From: Herminiimonas sp. KBW02
GTDB lineage: Bacteria; Pseudomonadota; Gammaproteobacteria; Burkholderiales; Burkholderiaceae_D
Length of the DNA: 64,000 nucleotides
Reading direction: 5' to 3'
Assembly: GCF_003852535.1 (NCBI RefSeq)
Contig: NZ_QAJP01000008.1
Span: forward strand, 414,362-478,361
A program made the translations under genes and the position numbers. Position 1 is the stretch's first letter, and every line of letters starts with the position of its first letter. Positions 8,839 through 17,085 of the stretch are shown piece after piece. The notes under the pieces were generated by a model. It ran no database searches. It saw only the letters and a program-made list of their open reading frames with translations, and was not told where the DNA came from.

Positions 8839-9780
8839 TCAAAGTTCATACATGTCTTTTTCGCCGTTCAATACCTGCTCGACCAGCTTGCGGTTGAGGG
8901 TAGGCGTCAACAATTCGATGAACGTAAATACATAGCTGCGCAAGTATGCGCCCTGCTTCAGCGCCACGCGTGACACATTGGTGCCGAACAAATGCCCGGC
9001 CGGGATCGCGCGCAGGTTCTTGTCGCGCTCCGGATCGAAGGCCATACCGGCGATGATGCCTATGCCCATACCGAGCTCGACATAGGTTTTGATTACATCG
9101 GCATCAATCGCTTCCAGCAAGACGTCCGGCTTCAGATTACGCAGGCTGAACGCATGGTCTATCTTATTGCGCCCGGCAAACGCGCTGTCATAGGTAATCA
9201 GCGGATAAGCCGTTAACTCTTCCAGCGTAATCGACTTGGACTTGAGCAAGGGATGATCAAGCGGCACCACCACCTGATGCTCCCATTGATAACACGGCAA
9301 TGAAATCAGGCCATCGATGCTGGCAATTGATTCCGTCGCAATCGCCAGGTCAGCCTGATCCATCAGCACCATATCGGCAACCTGTTTGGGATTGCCTTGC
9401 AACAATGACAATCGCACCTTGGGGAATTTCTGCGTGAACGCCTGCACCACCTTAGGCAGCGAATAGCGCGCCTGCGTGTGCGTGGTGGCGATCGTAAAGC
9501 TGCCGCTGTCATGCGCGGCGAATTCATTACCTATGCGTTTGAGGCCGTCAATTTCCTGCATGATCAGCTCAACCGACTTCAACACTGCCCGTCCCGGCTC
9601 GGTCAGGCCGCGAATACGCTTGCCGTGGCGCGAAAAAATATCCACGCCCAGCTCTTCTTCCAACTCAATAATTGCCTTGGAGACACCCGGTTGAGAGGTA
9701 AACAGTGCCTTGGCAGCCTCAGTCAAATTAAAGTTCTGCCGCACCGCTTCCCGAACGAAGCGAAGTTGATGAAGATTCAT
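8839..9780 (-). CDS. cysB: CysB-family LysR-type transcriptional regulator
   Basis: A 313-residue LysR regulator. The N-terminal winged helix starts MNLHQLRFVREAVRQNFNLTEAAKALF with the CysB-subgroup signature SQPGVSKAIIELEEELG and FSRHGKRIRGLTEPG. The C-terminal domain is a two-lobed effector fold; in CysB proteins it binds N-acetylserine/O-acetylserine, and Thr in the TTHTQARYSLP segment near residue 100 is the expected ligand contact. It diverges from the sulfate-reduction operon, so control of that operon is likely. CysB and Cbl paralogues cannot be separated from this sequence alone. Confidence 0.88.
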   Translation of the reverse strand: MNLHQLRFVREAVRQNFNLTEAAKALFTSQPGVSKAIIELEEELGVDIFSRHGKRIRGLTEPGRAVLKSVELIMQEIDGLKRIGNEFAAHDSGSFTIATTHTQARYSLPKVVQAFTQKFPKVRLSLLQGNPKQVADMVLMDQADLAIATESIASIDGLISLPCYQWEHQVVVPLDHPLLKSKSITLEELTAYPLITYDSAFAGRNKIDHAFSLRNLKPDVLLEAIDADVIKTYVELGMGIGIIAGMAFDPERDKNLRAIPAGHLFGTNVSRVALKQGAYLRSYVFTFIELLTPTLNRKLVEQVLNGEKDMYEL

Positions 9781-9841
9781 GTCTTCCCCTCATGTTTTCG
9801 ACTGAATACACGCATTTACGCGCTCCAGTCATTTTTCATTA

Positions 9842-9870
9842 TTGCTTATGCCAAAAAAGCATATAAGCAA
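9842..9870. promoter_or_regulatory. Inverted repeat in the cys operon control region (candidate CysB operator)
   Basis: A perfect 8-bp inverted repeat, ttgcttat (9842-9849) and ataagcaa (9863-9870), with a 13-base A-rich spacer, lies between the divergent CysB-like regulator and the TauE/SafE-cysI operon. LysR-type proteins bind dyads of this kind, and CysB-family sites are AT-rich with ATAAG/CTTAT half sites. The assignment is inference. Confidence 0.55.
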
Positions 9871-9938
9871 ATAATTAGTAAGTAGTTTGGAATAAGGCTC
9901 AAGTTTATTACTATTCGCCCTACTTTGCGCGAGGTCTT

Positions 9939-10712
9939 ATGTCGGTTACTTATATTGTTTCAGGTTTTGCAGTCGGTTTACTGGTCGGTCTGACCGGTGT
10001 CGGCGGCGGCTCCCTGATGACACCCCTGCTTACCCTGCTGTTTGGCGTCTCGCCGACGGTAGCAGTCGGGACCGACCTCGCCTTCGCCTCCACCACCAAG
10101 ATCGCAGGCACCTTTGCCCACCGTTACAAGGGCAATGTGCACTGGGATATCGTCAAGCAACTCTGCCTGGGCGCGCTGCCTGCAGCGGTGCTGACCACCC
10201 TCGTCCTGAAGTACCTCGGCGGCCTCGACAAGGAAATTGGCCAGGTCATACGCTACTCGATCGCCGGCTCCGTCATGCTAACCGTGATCGCGCTGATTTT
10301 CCGCACCCGCCTGCAAAACTGGATGAGTGCGCATCCCAACCGTCAGTTTCACGGCAAAAAACTGGTCATAGCGACCATAGTTTCGGGTGCAATTCTCGGT
10401 ACATTGGTTACAATCTCGTCTATTGGTGCAGGAGCAATCGGCGCCACCATACTGGTTCTGCTTTATCCACGCCTGACACCGGCCGAAATTGCCGGTACCG
10501 ACATAGCCTATGCAGTGCCTTTGACCGCAATAGCGGCGCTCGGCCACTGGTGGCTCGGATCGATCCATTGGGAATTACTGGCCATGCTGTTGCTGGGCTC
10601 CGTGCCGGGCATCACCCTCGGATCGCTGGCGTCACGAGCTATACCGGAAAAAGTATTGCGCGTTCTGTTGGCTACCACGCTGACGACCGTTGCCTTCAAG
10701 TTAGTTTACTAA
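9939..10712 (+). CDS. TauE/SafE-family sulfite/organosulfonate exporter-like membrane protein
   Basis: A 257-residue membrane protein with about seven to eight hydrophobic segments. The first repeat carries the family motif GLTGVGGGSLMTPLLTLLFGVSP followed by AVGTDLAFASTTKIAGT; the second half repeats this with ISSIGAGAIGATILVLLYPRLTP and IAGTDIAYAVPL. As first gene of the sulfate-reduction operon, nine bases before cysI, a job in moving sulfite, sulfate or another sulfur oxyanion is likely; direction of transport cannot be read from sequence. Confidence 0.85.
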   Translation: MSVTYIVSGFAVGLLVGLTGVGGGSLMTPLLTLLFGVSPTVAVGTDLAFASTTKIAGTFAHRYKGNVHWDIVKQLCLGALPAAVLTTLVLKYLGGLDKEIGQVIRYSIAGSVMLTVIALIFRTRLQNWMSAHPNRQFHGKKLVIATIVSGAILGTLVTISSIGAGAIGATILVLLYPRLTPAEIAGTDIAYAVPLTAIAALGHWWLGSIHWELLAMLLLGSVPGITLGSLASRAIPEKVLRVLLATTLTTVAFKLVY

Positions 10713-10721
10713 GGAATTGAG

Positions 10722-12416
10722 ATGTATCGCTACGATCAATACGACCATCAAATCGTTAAAGAACGCATCGCGCAATACCGCGATCAGGTCCGTCGTCGCT
10801 TGTCCGACGAACTGGCAGAGGACGAATTCCGTATCCTGCGCCTGCAAAACGGCCTTTACATGCAACGTCATGCCTACATGCTGCGCATCGCCGTACCATA
10901 CGGCCTGCTGTCGTCGGCACAAATGCGCATGTTTGGCCATATCGCCCGCACCTATGACCGCGGCTATGGTCACTTCACGACCCGTCAAAACATCCAGTTC
11001 AACTGGATCAACCTGGAACAGACACCGGACATCCTGACTGAACTGGCTTCGGTCGAGATGCACGCGATCCAGACTTCCGGTAACTGCATCCGCAACACCA
11101 CTTCGGACGAACTGGCCGGCGTCGCTGCCGACGAAATCGTCGATCCGCGTCCGTATGCAGAAATCATCCGTGAATGGAGCACCTTCCATCCGGAGTTCGC
11201 TTACCTGCCACGTAAATTCAAGATCGCCATCAATGGCGCCGTCGAAGACCGCGCGGCCACCGCCGTGCATGACATCGGCCTGCACGTGATCAAGAACGAA
11301 CAAGGTGAAGTCGGCTTCCGCGTGATGGTAGGCGGCGGCATGGGCCGTACCCCTATCCTCGGCAGCGTGATCTGCGAATTCCTGCCATGGCGTCACGTCA
11401 TGACCTATCTGGAAGCGATCCTGCGCGTCTATAACCAATACGGTCGTCGCGACAACATTTATAAAGCGCGTATCAAGATCCTGGTCAAAGCGATCGGTAT
11501 CGATGAATATCGCCGTCAGGTCGAAGCAGAATGGCAAGACATCAAGGACGGTCCGGGCACCCTGACCGACGAAGAACTGCAACGCGTTGCCGCATTCTTC
11601 ACCATGCCTGCTTACGACACGCTGCCAGCAACAGATGCAGAGTTTGAAAAACACAAAGCAGAAAACAAAGCCTTCAACAGCTGGCTCACCCGCAACGTCA
11701 AGGCGCACAAAGTAAGCGGCTATGCAGCGGTGGTGCTGTCGCTGAAGAAAACCGGCGTACCTCCGGGCGACGCTACTGCCGAGCAACTGGACTTCATGGC
11801 GGAACTGGCTGATCGCTACAGCTTTGGCGAACTGCGCGTTACACATGAACAAAACGTGGTGCTGTCCGACGTCAAGATTTCCGACCTCTATGCAGTGTGG
11901 GAAGCAGCCAAGTCGCAAGGTCTGGCAACACCAAACATCGGCTTGCTGACCGACATCATCTGCTGCCCTGGCGGCGATTTCTGCTCGCTGGCAAATGCCA
12001 AATCGATTCCGATTGCGGAAGCGATTGCAGAGCGTTTCGACAGCCTGGACTTCCAGCATGACATCGGCGATATCGAACTCAATATCTCCGGCTGTATCAA
12101 TGCCTGCGGTCACCATCACGTCGGCAACATCGGCATCCTGGGTGTCGATAAAGACGGTGCCGAGTGGTATCAGGTATCTATCGGCGGTGCGCAAGGCAAT
12201 ACCAGCTCGATCGGCAAAATCATCGGCCCATCGTTCTCGGCGCATCAAATGCCGACCGTGATCGAACGCCTGCTCGAAGTTTATGTCCGCGACCGTATCG
12301 AAGATGAACGCTTCATCGATACCACACGCCGTATCGGCGTCACGCCATTCAAGGAACATGTGTACGCAACACCGATCAAGGTTGCGCACGCCGCAGGAGA
12401 AGATGCATATGCTTAA
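10722..12416 (+). CDS. cysI: Assimilatory sulfite (nitrite/sulfite) reductase, siroheme protein
   Basis: A 564-residue reductase that takes sulfite to sulfide with six electrons using siroheme and a [4Fe-4S] cluster. The cluster/siroheme ligands are visible as CCPGGDFCSLANAK near residues 413-426 and LNISGCINACGHHH near 452-465. Two ferredoxin-like half domains are present, the first with GHFTTRQNIQFNW. No CysJ flavoprotein is encoded, so electrons probably come from ferredoxin or from the partner protein encoded next. Position before DUF934, cysH, cysD and cysN identifies it as assimilatory sulfite reductase rather than nitrite reductase. Confidence 0.93.
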   Translation: MYRYDQYDHQIVKERIAQYRDQVRRRLSDELAEDEFRILRLQNGLYMQRHAYMLRIAVPYGLLSSAQMRMFGHIARTYDRGYGHFTTRQNIQFNWINLEQTPDILTELASVEMHAIQTSGNCIRNTTSDELAGVAADEIVDPRPYAEIIREWSTFHPEFAYLPRKFKIAINGAVEDRAATAVHDIGLHVIKNEQGEVGFRVMVGGGMGRTPILGSVICEFLPWRHVMTYLEAILRVYNQYGRRDNIYKARIKILVKAIGIDEYRRQVEAEWQDIKDGPGTLTDEELQRVAAFFTMPAYDTLPATDAEFEKHKAENKAFNSWLTRNVKAHKVSGYAAVVLSLKKTGVPPGDATAEQLDFMAELADRYSFGELRVTHEQNVVLSDVKISDLYAVWEAAKSQGLATPNIGLLTDIICCPGGDFCSLANAKSIPIAEAIAERFDSLDFQHDIGDIELNISGCINACGHHHVGNIGILGVDKDGAEWYQVSIGGAQGNTSSIGKIIGPSFSAHQMPTVIERLLEVYVRDRIEDERFIDTTRRIGVTPFKEHVYATPIKVAHAAGEDAYA

Positions 12417-12936
12417 CATCATCAAAGACAAAGCCGTAGTCGGCACCGACGACTGGAACCTGCTGCGCCTGGCAGAAGGCGAAACCGCTGACACCGTTGC
12501 GGTTCCGGCCGGTAAAGTTATTGTCCCGCTGACCGTCTGGCAAGCCCAGGCCGCCACCTTGAAAGCACGCAGCGACGTCGGCGTCTGGCTCGCCAGCGAC
12601 GAACGTCCGGAAGCATTAAAAGACGATACCGCCACGCTGCAAATGATCGCAGTCGACTTCCCTAAATTTGGTGACGGTCGCGGTTATTCCATCGCGTATA
12701 ACCTGCGCATGCGCTTTGATTACACTGGCGAACTGCGTGCAGTCGGCGATGTATTGCGCGATCAATTGTTCTACATGCAGCGCGTCGGCTTCAACTCGTT
12801 TGCCGTGCGTGCTGACCGCGACGTCAACGATGCATTGAAAGGCTTAAGCGACTTCTCCGAAAGCTATCAGCAATCGTGGGACAAAAAGACCCCTTTGTTC
12901 CGTCGTGTAGATCGTCAGGCCGTGGCACCAAAATGA
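12409..12936 (+). CDS. DUF934 protein of the sulfate-assimilation operon
   Basis: A 175-residue protein that starts inside the end of cysI (ATG at 12409, eight-base overlap) and ends overlapping the cysH start. The ATG at 12403 is possible too, but AGGAGA is better spaced for 12409. The conserved DUF934 core is seen: VWLASDERPEAL, IAVDFPKFGDGRGYSIAYNLRMRF, GELRAVGDVLRDQLFYMQRVGFNSF. The family has no proven activity; constant linkage to cysI without cysJ suggests help with electron transfer or assembly of the reductase (inference). Confidence 0.85.
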   Translation: MLNIIKDKAVVGTDDWNLLRLAEGETADTVAVPAGKVIVPLTVWQAQAATLKARSDVGVWLASDERPEALKDDTATLQMIAVDFPKFGDGRGYSIAYNLRMRFDYTGELRAVGDVLRDQLFYMQRVGFNSFAVRADRDVNDALKGLSDFSESYQQSWDKKTPLFRRVDRQAVAPK

Positions 12937-13661
12937 ATGAAGCAGATTTCGCCGCGCTGGTAGCGGCCACCAAAGAAACACTGCAGCGCGTAGCGGATCA
13001 GTTCGCGCCTGCAGTCTTCGCTTCCAGTCTGGCGGCGGAAGATATGGTGCTGACCGACATGATCCTGCGCGACAAACTGCCTATCAGCATTTTTACGCTG
13101 GAAACCGGCCGTCTGCATGCAGAAACGCTGAGCGTGCTGGACCGCATCAAGGAAACTTACGACTACGAGGTGGAACTGTATCGCCCGCAGCCGGAAGCGG
13201 TCGAAGCATATGTGCAGCAAAACGGCCTGAACGCTTTCTATGAAAGCGTGGACATGCGCAAGGAATGCTGCCGTATCCGCAAGGTAGAACCGCTGAACCG
13301 CGCACTGGCCGGCAAGCATGCCTGGGTCACCGGCCAGCGTCGTGCGCAATCGACTACCCGCGCTGCACTCGATGTGCAGGAGCAGGACGATGCGCATGCG
13401 ATGACCAAATTCAATCCGCTCGCGGATTGGTCGGAAGAGGATGTCTGGCACTACATACGCAGCAACCATGTGCCTTACAACTCGCTGCACGACAAAGGGT
13501 ATCCGTCCATCGGTTGCGAACCTTGCACCCGTGCCATCCAGCCTGGCGAAGATGTACGCGCCGGACGCTGGTGGTGGGAAAACCCGGAATCCAAGGAATG
13601 CGGCCTGCACGTCGTTGACGGCAAGCTGATCAGAATCAAACCCGTAGCAACTAACGCCTGA
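12933..13661 (+). CDS. cysH: Adenylyl-sulfate (APS/PAPS) reductase
   Basis: A 242-residue thioredoxin-dependent reductase forming sulfite from APS. Besides the C-terminal catalytic cysteine (SKECGLHV near residue 222), it has the paired cysteines ECC near 111 and GCEPC near 194 that bind a [4Fe-4S] cluster, which marks the APS-type enzyme. No APS kinase (CysC) gene is present in the operon, which agrees with use of APS directly. The start at 12933 overlaps the DUF934 stop (ATGA); the longer frame adds residues already coded by DUF934. Confidence 0.93.
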   Translation: MNEADFAALVAATKETLQRVADQFAPAVFASSLAAEDMVLTDMILRDKLPISIFTLETGRLHAETLSVLDRIKETYDYEVELYRPQPEAVEAYVQQNGLNAFYESVDMRKECCRIRKVEPLNRALAGKHAWVTGQRRAQSTTRAALDVQEQDDAHAMTKFNPLADWSEEDVWHYIRSNHVPYNSLHDKGYPSIGCEPCTRAIQPGEDVRAGRWWWENPESKECGLHVVDGKLIRIKPVATNA

Positions 13662-13667
13662 GATCCT

Positions 13668-14603
13668 ATGAACACAGTAGTCGACAAATTATTCCTCGAT
13701 AGCGCCAGCAACAAGCATCTGGACTGGCTCGAATCGGAAGCCATCCACATCATGCGTGAAGTGGCAGCTGAATGCGCCAATCCGGCATTGCTGTTTTCCG
13801 GCGGCAAGGACTCGGTCGTGATGTTGCGCCTGGCGGAAAAAGCGTTCCGTCCTGGCAAATTCCCGTTCCCGCTGGTACACATCGATACCGGTCACAACTT
13901 TGACGAAGTGATCTCCTTCCGCGACAAGCGCGCGGCTGAACTCGGCGAACGCCTGATCGTCGGCTCGGTGGAAGATTCGATCAAACGCGGCACCGTACGC
14001 CTGCGTAATCCTTTGACCGATTCGCGCAATGCGGCACAGGCTGTGACCTTGCTGGAAACCATCGCCGAACACAAATTCGACGCCTGTATCGGTGGTGCCC
14101 GTCGCGATGAAGAAAAAGCACGCGCCAAGGAACGTATCTTTTCCTTCCGCGATGAATTCGGCCAATGGAATCCAAAAGCACAACGTCCTGAACTCTGGGA
14201 CCTGTACAACACCCGCGTCCATCCGGGCGAAAACATGCGCGTGTTCCCGATCTCGAACTGGACCGAACTCGACGTCTGGCAATACATCGCCCGCGAAAAA
14301 CTCGAACTGCCGTCGATCTACTTCGCACATCAGCGTGAAGTGATCCCGCGCAATGGCTTGCTGGTACCGCTGACACCATTGACCCCGGCCAAGGAAGGCG
14401 AAACTGTTGAGACCCAGACCGTACGTTTCCGTACCGTCGGCGACATCTCCTGCACCTGCCCGGTCTCGTCGGATGCTGATAGCGTCGAAGCGATCATTGC
14501 AGAAACAGCTGTCACCCAAATCACCGAGCGCGGCGCGACCCGCATGGACGATCAGACGTCCGAAGCATCGATGGAAAAACGTAAAAAAGAAGGATATTTC
14601 TAA
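13668..14603 (+). CDS. cysD: Sulfate adenylyltransferase subunit 2
   Basis: A 311-residue catalytic subunit of ATP sulfurylase, which makes APS from ATP and sulfate. The PP-loop LLFSGGKDSVVML is near residues 44-56, followed by PLVHIDTGHNFDEV, GGARRDEEKARAKERIFS and the C-terminal GERGATRMDDQ-like segment. It begins six bases after cysH and its stop codon directly abuts the cysN start, as expected for subunits made in equal amounts. Confidence 0.96.
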   Translation: MNTVVDKLFLDSASNKHLDWLESEAIHIMREVAAECANPALLFSGGKDSVVMLRLAEKAFRPGKFPFPLVHIDTGHNFDEVISFRDKRAAELGERLIVGSVEDSIKRGTVRLRNPLTDSRNAAQAVTLLETIAEHKFDACIGGARRDEEKARAKERIFSFRDEFGQWNPKAQRPELWDLYNTRVHPGENMRVFPISNWTELDVWQYIAREKLELPSIYFAHQREVIPRNGLLVPLTPLTPAKEGETVETQTVRFRTVGDISCTCPVSSDADSVEAIIAETAVTQITERGATRMDDQTSEASMEKRKKEGYF

Positions 14604-15953
14604 ATGAGTGTTCAGTTAAATGCGGCTGTAGTTGCAGATCAAATGTCCGGCAAAAATGCAGGCACCCCATCGGCTGAACGCGGCCTGCTGCGTTTCATTA
14701 CAGCCGGTTCCGTCGACGACGGCAAAAGCACACTGATCGGTCGCCTGCTGTTCGACAGCAAAGGCATTTTCGCCGATCAGCTGGATGCGATGTCGCGCGC
14801 CAAGCACAAGCGTACCGTCGGCGACACCATCGACTTGTCCCTGCTGACCGATGGCCTGGAAGCAGAACGCGAACAAGGCATCACCATCGACGTAGCGTAT
14901 CGCTACTTCGCTACCCCTAAACGCAAATTCATCATCGCCGACACTCCGGGCCACGAGCAATACACCCGCAACATGGTGACCGGTGCCTCGACTGCAGATG
15001 CCGTCATCATTCTGATCGACGTCTCCAAGGTCAAGCTGGGCGACGACGGCAGCGTGGAATTGCTGATCCAGACCAAACGTCATTCGACCATTGCGCACTT
15101 GCTGCAAATCGAACACGTGATCGTAGCTGTCAACAAAATGGATCTGGTCAACTACGACCAGGTTGTCTACGACCGTATCGTGGCTGCTTACGCTGAATTC
15201 GCAAAAACACTGGGCCTGAAAGATATCCGCCCTATCCCGCTGTCCGCCCTCACCGGCGACAACGTGGTGGCCAGCGGCGGCAATATGCCGTGGTATCAGG
15301 GTCCTACCCTGATCGAATTGCTGGAATCGCTCAGTGTCTACGACGAATCGCACGACGAACCATTCCGCTTCCCGGTACAACTGGTCGCGCGTCATAACGG
15401 CCACGAAGCCGATGACTTCCGCGGTTACATGGGTCGTATCGAAGCAGGTAAAGTCAGCAAGGGCGCCAAGCTGGTAATCCAGCCTGGCGGCCAGACTGCC
15501 ACCGTAAAAGATATCCAGACTCTGGATGGCTCGTTGGAGCAGGCAGTGGTCGGTCAATCGATCACCCTGCTGCTGGAAGAGTACGTGGACATTTCGCGCG
15601 GCGATATGTTGTCGGCTGCCGAACGTCCGGCTGAATTGCTGAAGACCGTGAATGCAGACCTGTGCTGGCTGTCGGAAGAACCGCTGGATACCCGTCGCAA
15701 ATACTGGCTCAAGCACACCACACGTCAGGTCGCTGCACGCGTGACCAAGATCGATACCCTGCTCGACATCAACACCCAGGAAAAACGCCCTGCTGATGAA
15801 GTCAAACTCAACGGCATCGCACGCGTCACCCTGAATGTCGCGCAACCACTGGCGGCAGATGCCTACGATGAGATCCGTTCCACCGGCTCCTTCATCCTGA
15901 TCGACGAAGTCACGCATCAAACCGTGGCCGCCGGCATGATCCGTCTGGCTTAA
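14604..15953 (+). CDS. cysN: Sulfate adenylyltransferase subunit 1 (GTPase)
   Basis: A 449-residue EF-Tu-like GTPase that drives APS formation by CysD. G motifs: GSVDDGKSTLIGRLL (P-loop), EREQGITIDVAYRYF (switch I), DTPGHEQYTRNMVTGAS (switch II) and NKMDLV (G4). Two beta-barrel domains follow. There is no C-terminal APS kinase fusion, in keeping with the APS-type CysH. The start codon follows the cysD stop with no gap. Confidence 0.96.
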   Translation: MSVQLNAAVVADQMSGKNAGTPSAERGLLRFITAGSVDDGKSTLIGRLLFDSKGIFADQLDAMSRAKHKRTVGDTIDLSLLTDGLEAEREQGITIDVAYRYFATPKRKFIIADTPGHEQYTRNMVTGASTADAVIILIDVSKVKLGDDGSVELLIQTKRHSTIAHLLQIEHVIVAVNKMDLVNYDQVVYDRIVAAYAEFAKTLGLKDIRPIPLSALTGDNVVASGGNMPWYQGPTLIELLESLSVYDESHDEPFRFPVQLVARHNGHEADDFRGYMGRIEAGKVSKGAKLVIQPGGQTATVKDIQTLDGSLEQAVVGQSITLLLEEYVDISRGDMLSAAERPAELLKTVNADLCWLSEEPLDTRRKYWLKHTTRQVAARVTKIDTLLDINTQEKRPADEVKLNGIARVTLNVAQPLAADAYDEIRSTGSFILIDEVTHQTVAAGMIRLA

Positions 15954-15979
15954 GAGGCGCTAGCCAGAAACACAGCAGC

Positions 15980-16708
15980 ATGACTGAAACGAAAAAAGCG
16001 TACGGCAAAGTCTATCTGATCGGTGCCGGGCCAGGTGCCGTCGATCTGATTACCGTACGCGGTGCGCGTATCCTGGCGCAAGCCGATGTCGTGCTGCACG
16101 ATGCACTGGTTACACCTGAAATGCTGGCGCTGTGCCCGCAGGCGGAGAAAATCTCTGTCGGCAAACGCAGCGGCCAGCGTTCTACTGCGCAACTCGCAAT
16201 CAATCAATTGCTGGTCGATTGCGCGGCCAGATACAAACTGGTGGTACGCCTGAAAGGTGGCGATCCGATGTTATTCGGACGCGCCGATGAAGAACTGCAT
16301 GCGCTCGAAGCGCACGGCATCGAAATCGAAATCGTACCCGGCGTCACTACTGCCTTCGCTGCCGCCGCGGCTACACAGCTCCCGCTGACCAAACGCGGCA
16401 TTGCCCGCAGCATCGCCTTCTTTACTTCAGCTACTGCACCGAACCAGCCGGATCAGCTCACGCTGCCGGATTGCGACACACTGATCCAGTACATGGGCGG
16501 CCGTGAAGCCGTAGTCACCGCACAAAAACTCCTGGAGCAAGGTCGCTCCCCCGAGCTGCCTGTCGTCATCGTGGAAAACTGCAGTCTGGCGAATCAAAAG
16601 ATAGTGCGCATGAACTTGCGCGAACTGGAACGCGGTCTGCAGGATACGCAGGGACCGGTGCTGGTGATGATAGGTGCAGCACTGGCTGCCCGTGACAACG
16701 CAGACTAA
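15980..16708 (+). CDS. cobA: Uroporphyrinogen-III C-methyltransferase
   Basis: A 242-residue SAM-dependent methylase that makes precorrin-2, the first step to siroheme. The family signatures are clear: VYLIGAGPGAVDLITVRGAR, VVRLKGGDPMLFGRADEE and VPGVTTAFAAAAA. It is a stand-alone SUMT (no CysG dehydrogenase/chelatase domain) placed 26 bases after cysN, supplying cofactor for the sulfite reductase of the same operon. Confidence 0.93.
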   Translation: MTETKKAYGKVYLIGAGPGAVDLITVRGARILAQADVVLHDALVTPEMLALCPQAEKISVGKRSGQRSTAQLAINQLLVDCAARYKLVVRLKGGDPMLFGRADEELHALEAHGIEIEIVPGVTTAFAAAAATQLPLTKRGIARSIAFFTSATAPNQPDQLTLPDCDTLIQYMGGREAVVTAQKLLEQGRSPELPVVIVENCSLANQKIVRMNLRELERGLQDTQGPVLVMIGAALAARDNAD

Positions 16709-16713
16709 TTAAA

Positions 16714-17085
16714 TCAATTGAGCGTGGCCACGCAATAACTGGCCATCGCCTTCAGTACCTGCTCATTTTCCCCGACTGCTTCAACGATCCTGAAACTGAC
16801 TGCAGGATGCTGCAGTTTCAGTTCATCAACGATGCGCGGCAAATCCGCCCGCACATGACCGCCCTGCCCGAGGAAGACCGGGACCACCGTCACATCGGTC
16901 ACGCCGGCCTGCACCAACTCAGTCGTCAGTTCAGGCAAACGTGGTGTCATCAATTCCAGGAATGCCAGCTTCACCACCGACTCCGGCGATTGCGCCTGCA
17001 CCAGCGCCTGCAAGCGCTGGAACGGCTCGGCCCAGCGCGGATCGCGTGCACCGTGGGCAAACAGGATCAGCGCAGGCTTCTTCAT
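16714..17085 (-). CDS. cbiX: Sirohydrochlorin chelatase, single-domain CbiX/SirB type
   Basis: A 123-residue type II chelatase. The metal/catalytic histidine motif ILFAHGARDPRWAEPF is at the N-terminus, and PVFLGQGGHVRADLP carries the second conserved histidine. It inserts iron (or cobalt) into sirohydrochlorin; beside cobA and cysI, iron and siroheme are the likely products. It is encoded convergent to cobA with five bases between stops. I start at the ATG at 17085, which overlaps the lptG stop codon; the six-residue longer version runs into lptG. Confidence 0.9.
   Translation of the reverse strand: MKKPALILFAHGARDPRWAEPFQRLQALVQAQSPESVVKLAFLELMTPRLPELTTELVQAGVTDVTVVPVFLGQGGHVRADLPRIVDELKLQHPAVSFRIVEAVGENEQVLKAMASYCVATLN

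Noticed and set aside
10701..12635. 644-codon open frame on the reverse strand across cysI
   Set aside because: It mirrors the cysI coding frame and has the odd composition of an antisense shadow; cysI has clear active-site motifs and operon context.
14616..15920. 434-codon reverse-strand frame across cysN
   Set aside because: Antisense shadow of a strongly conserved GTPase gene; no domain-like pattern.
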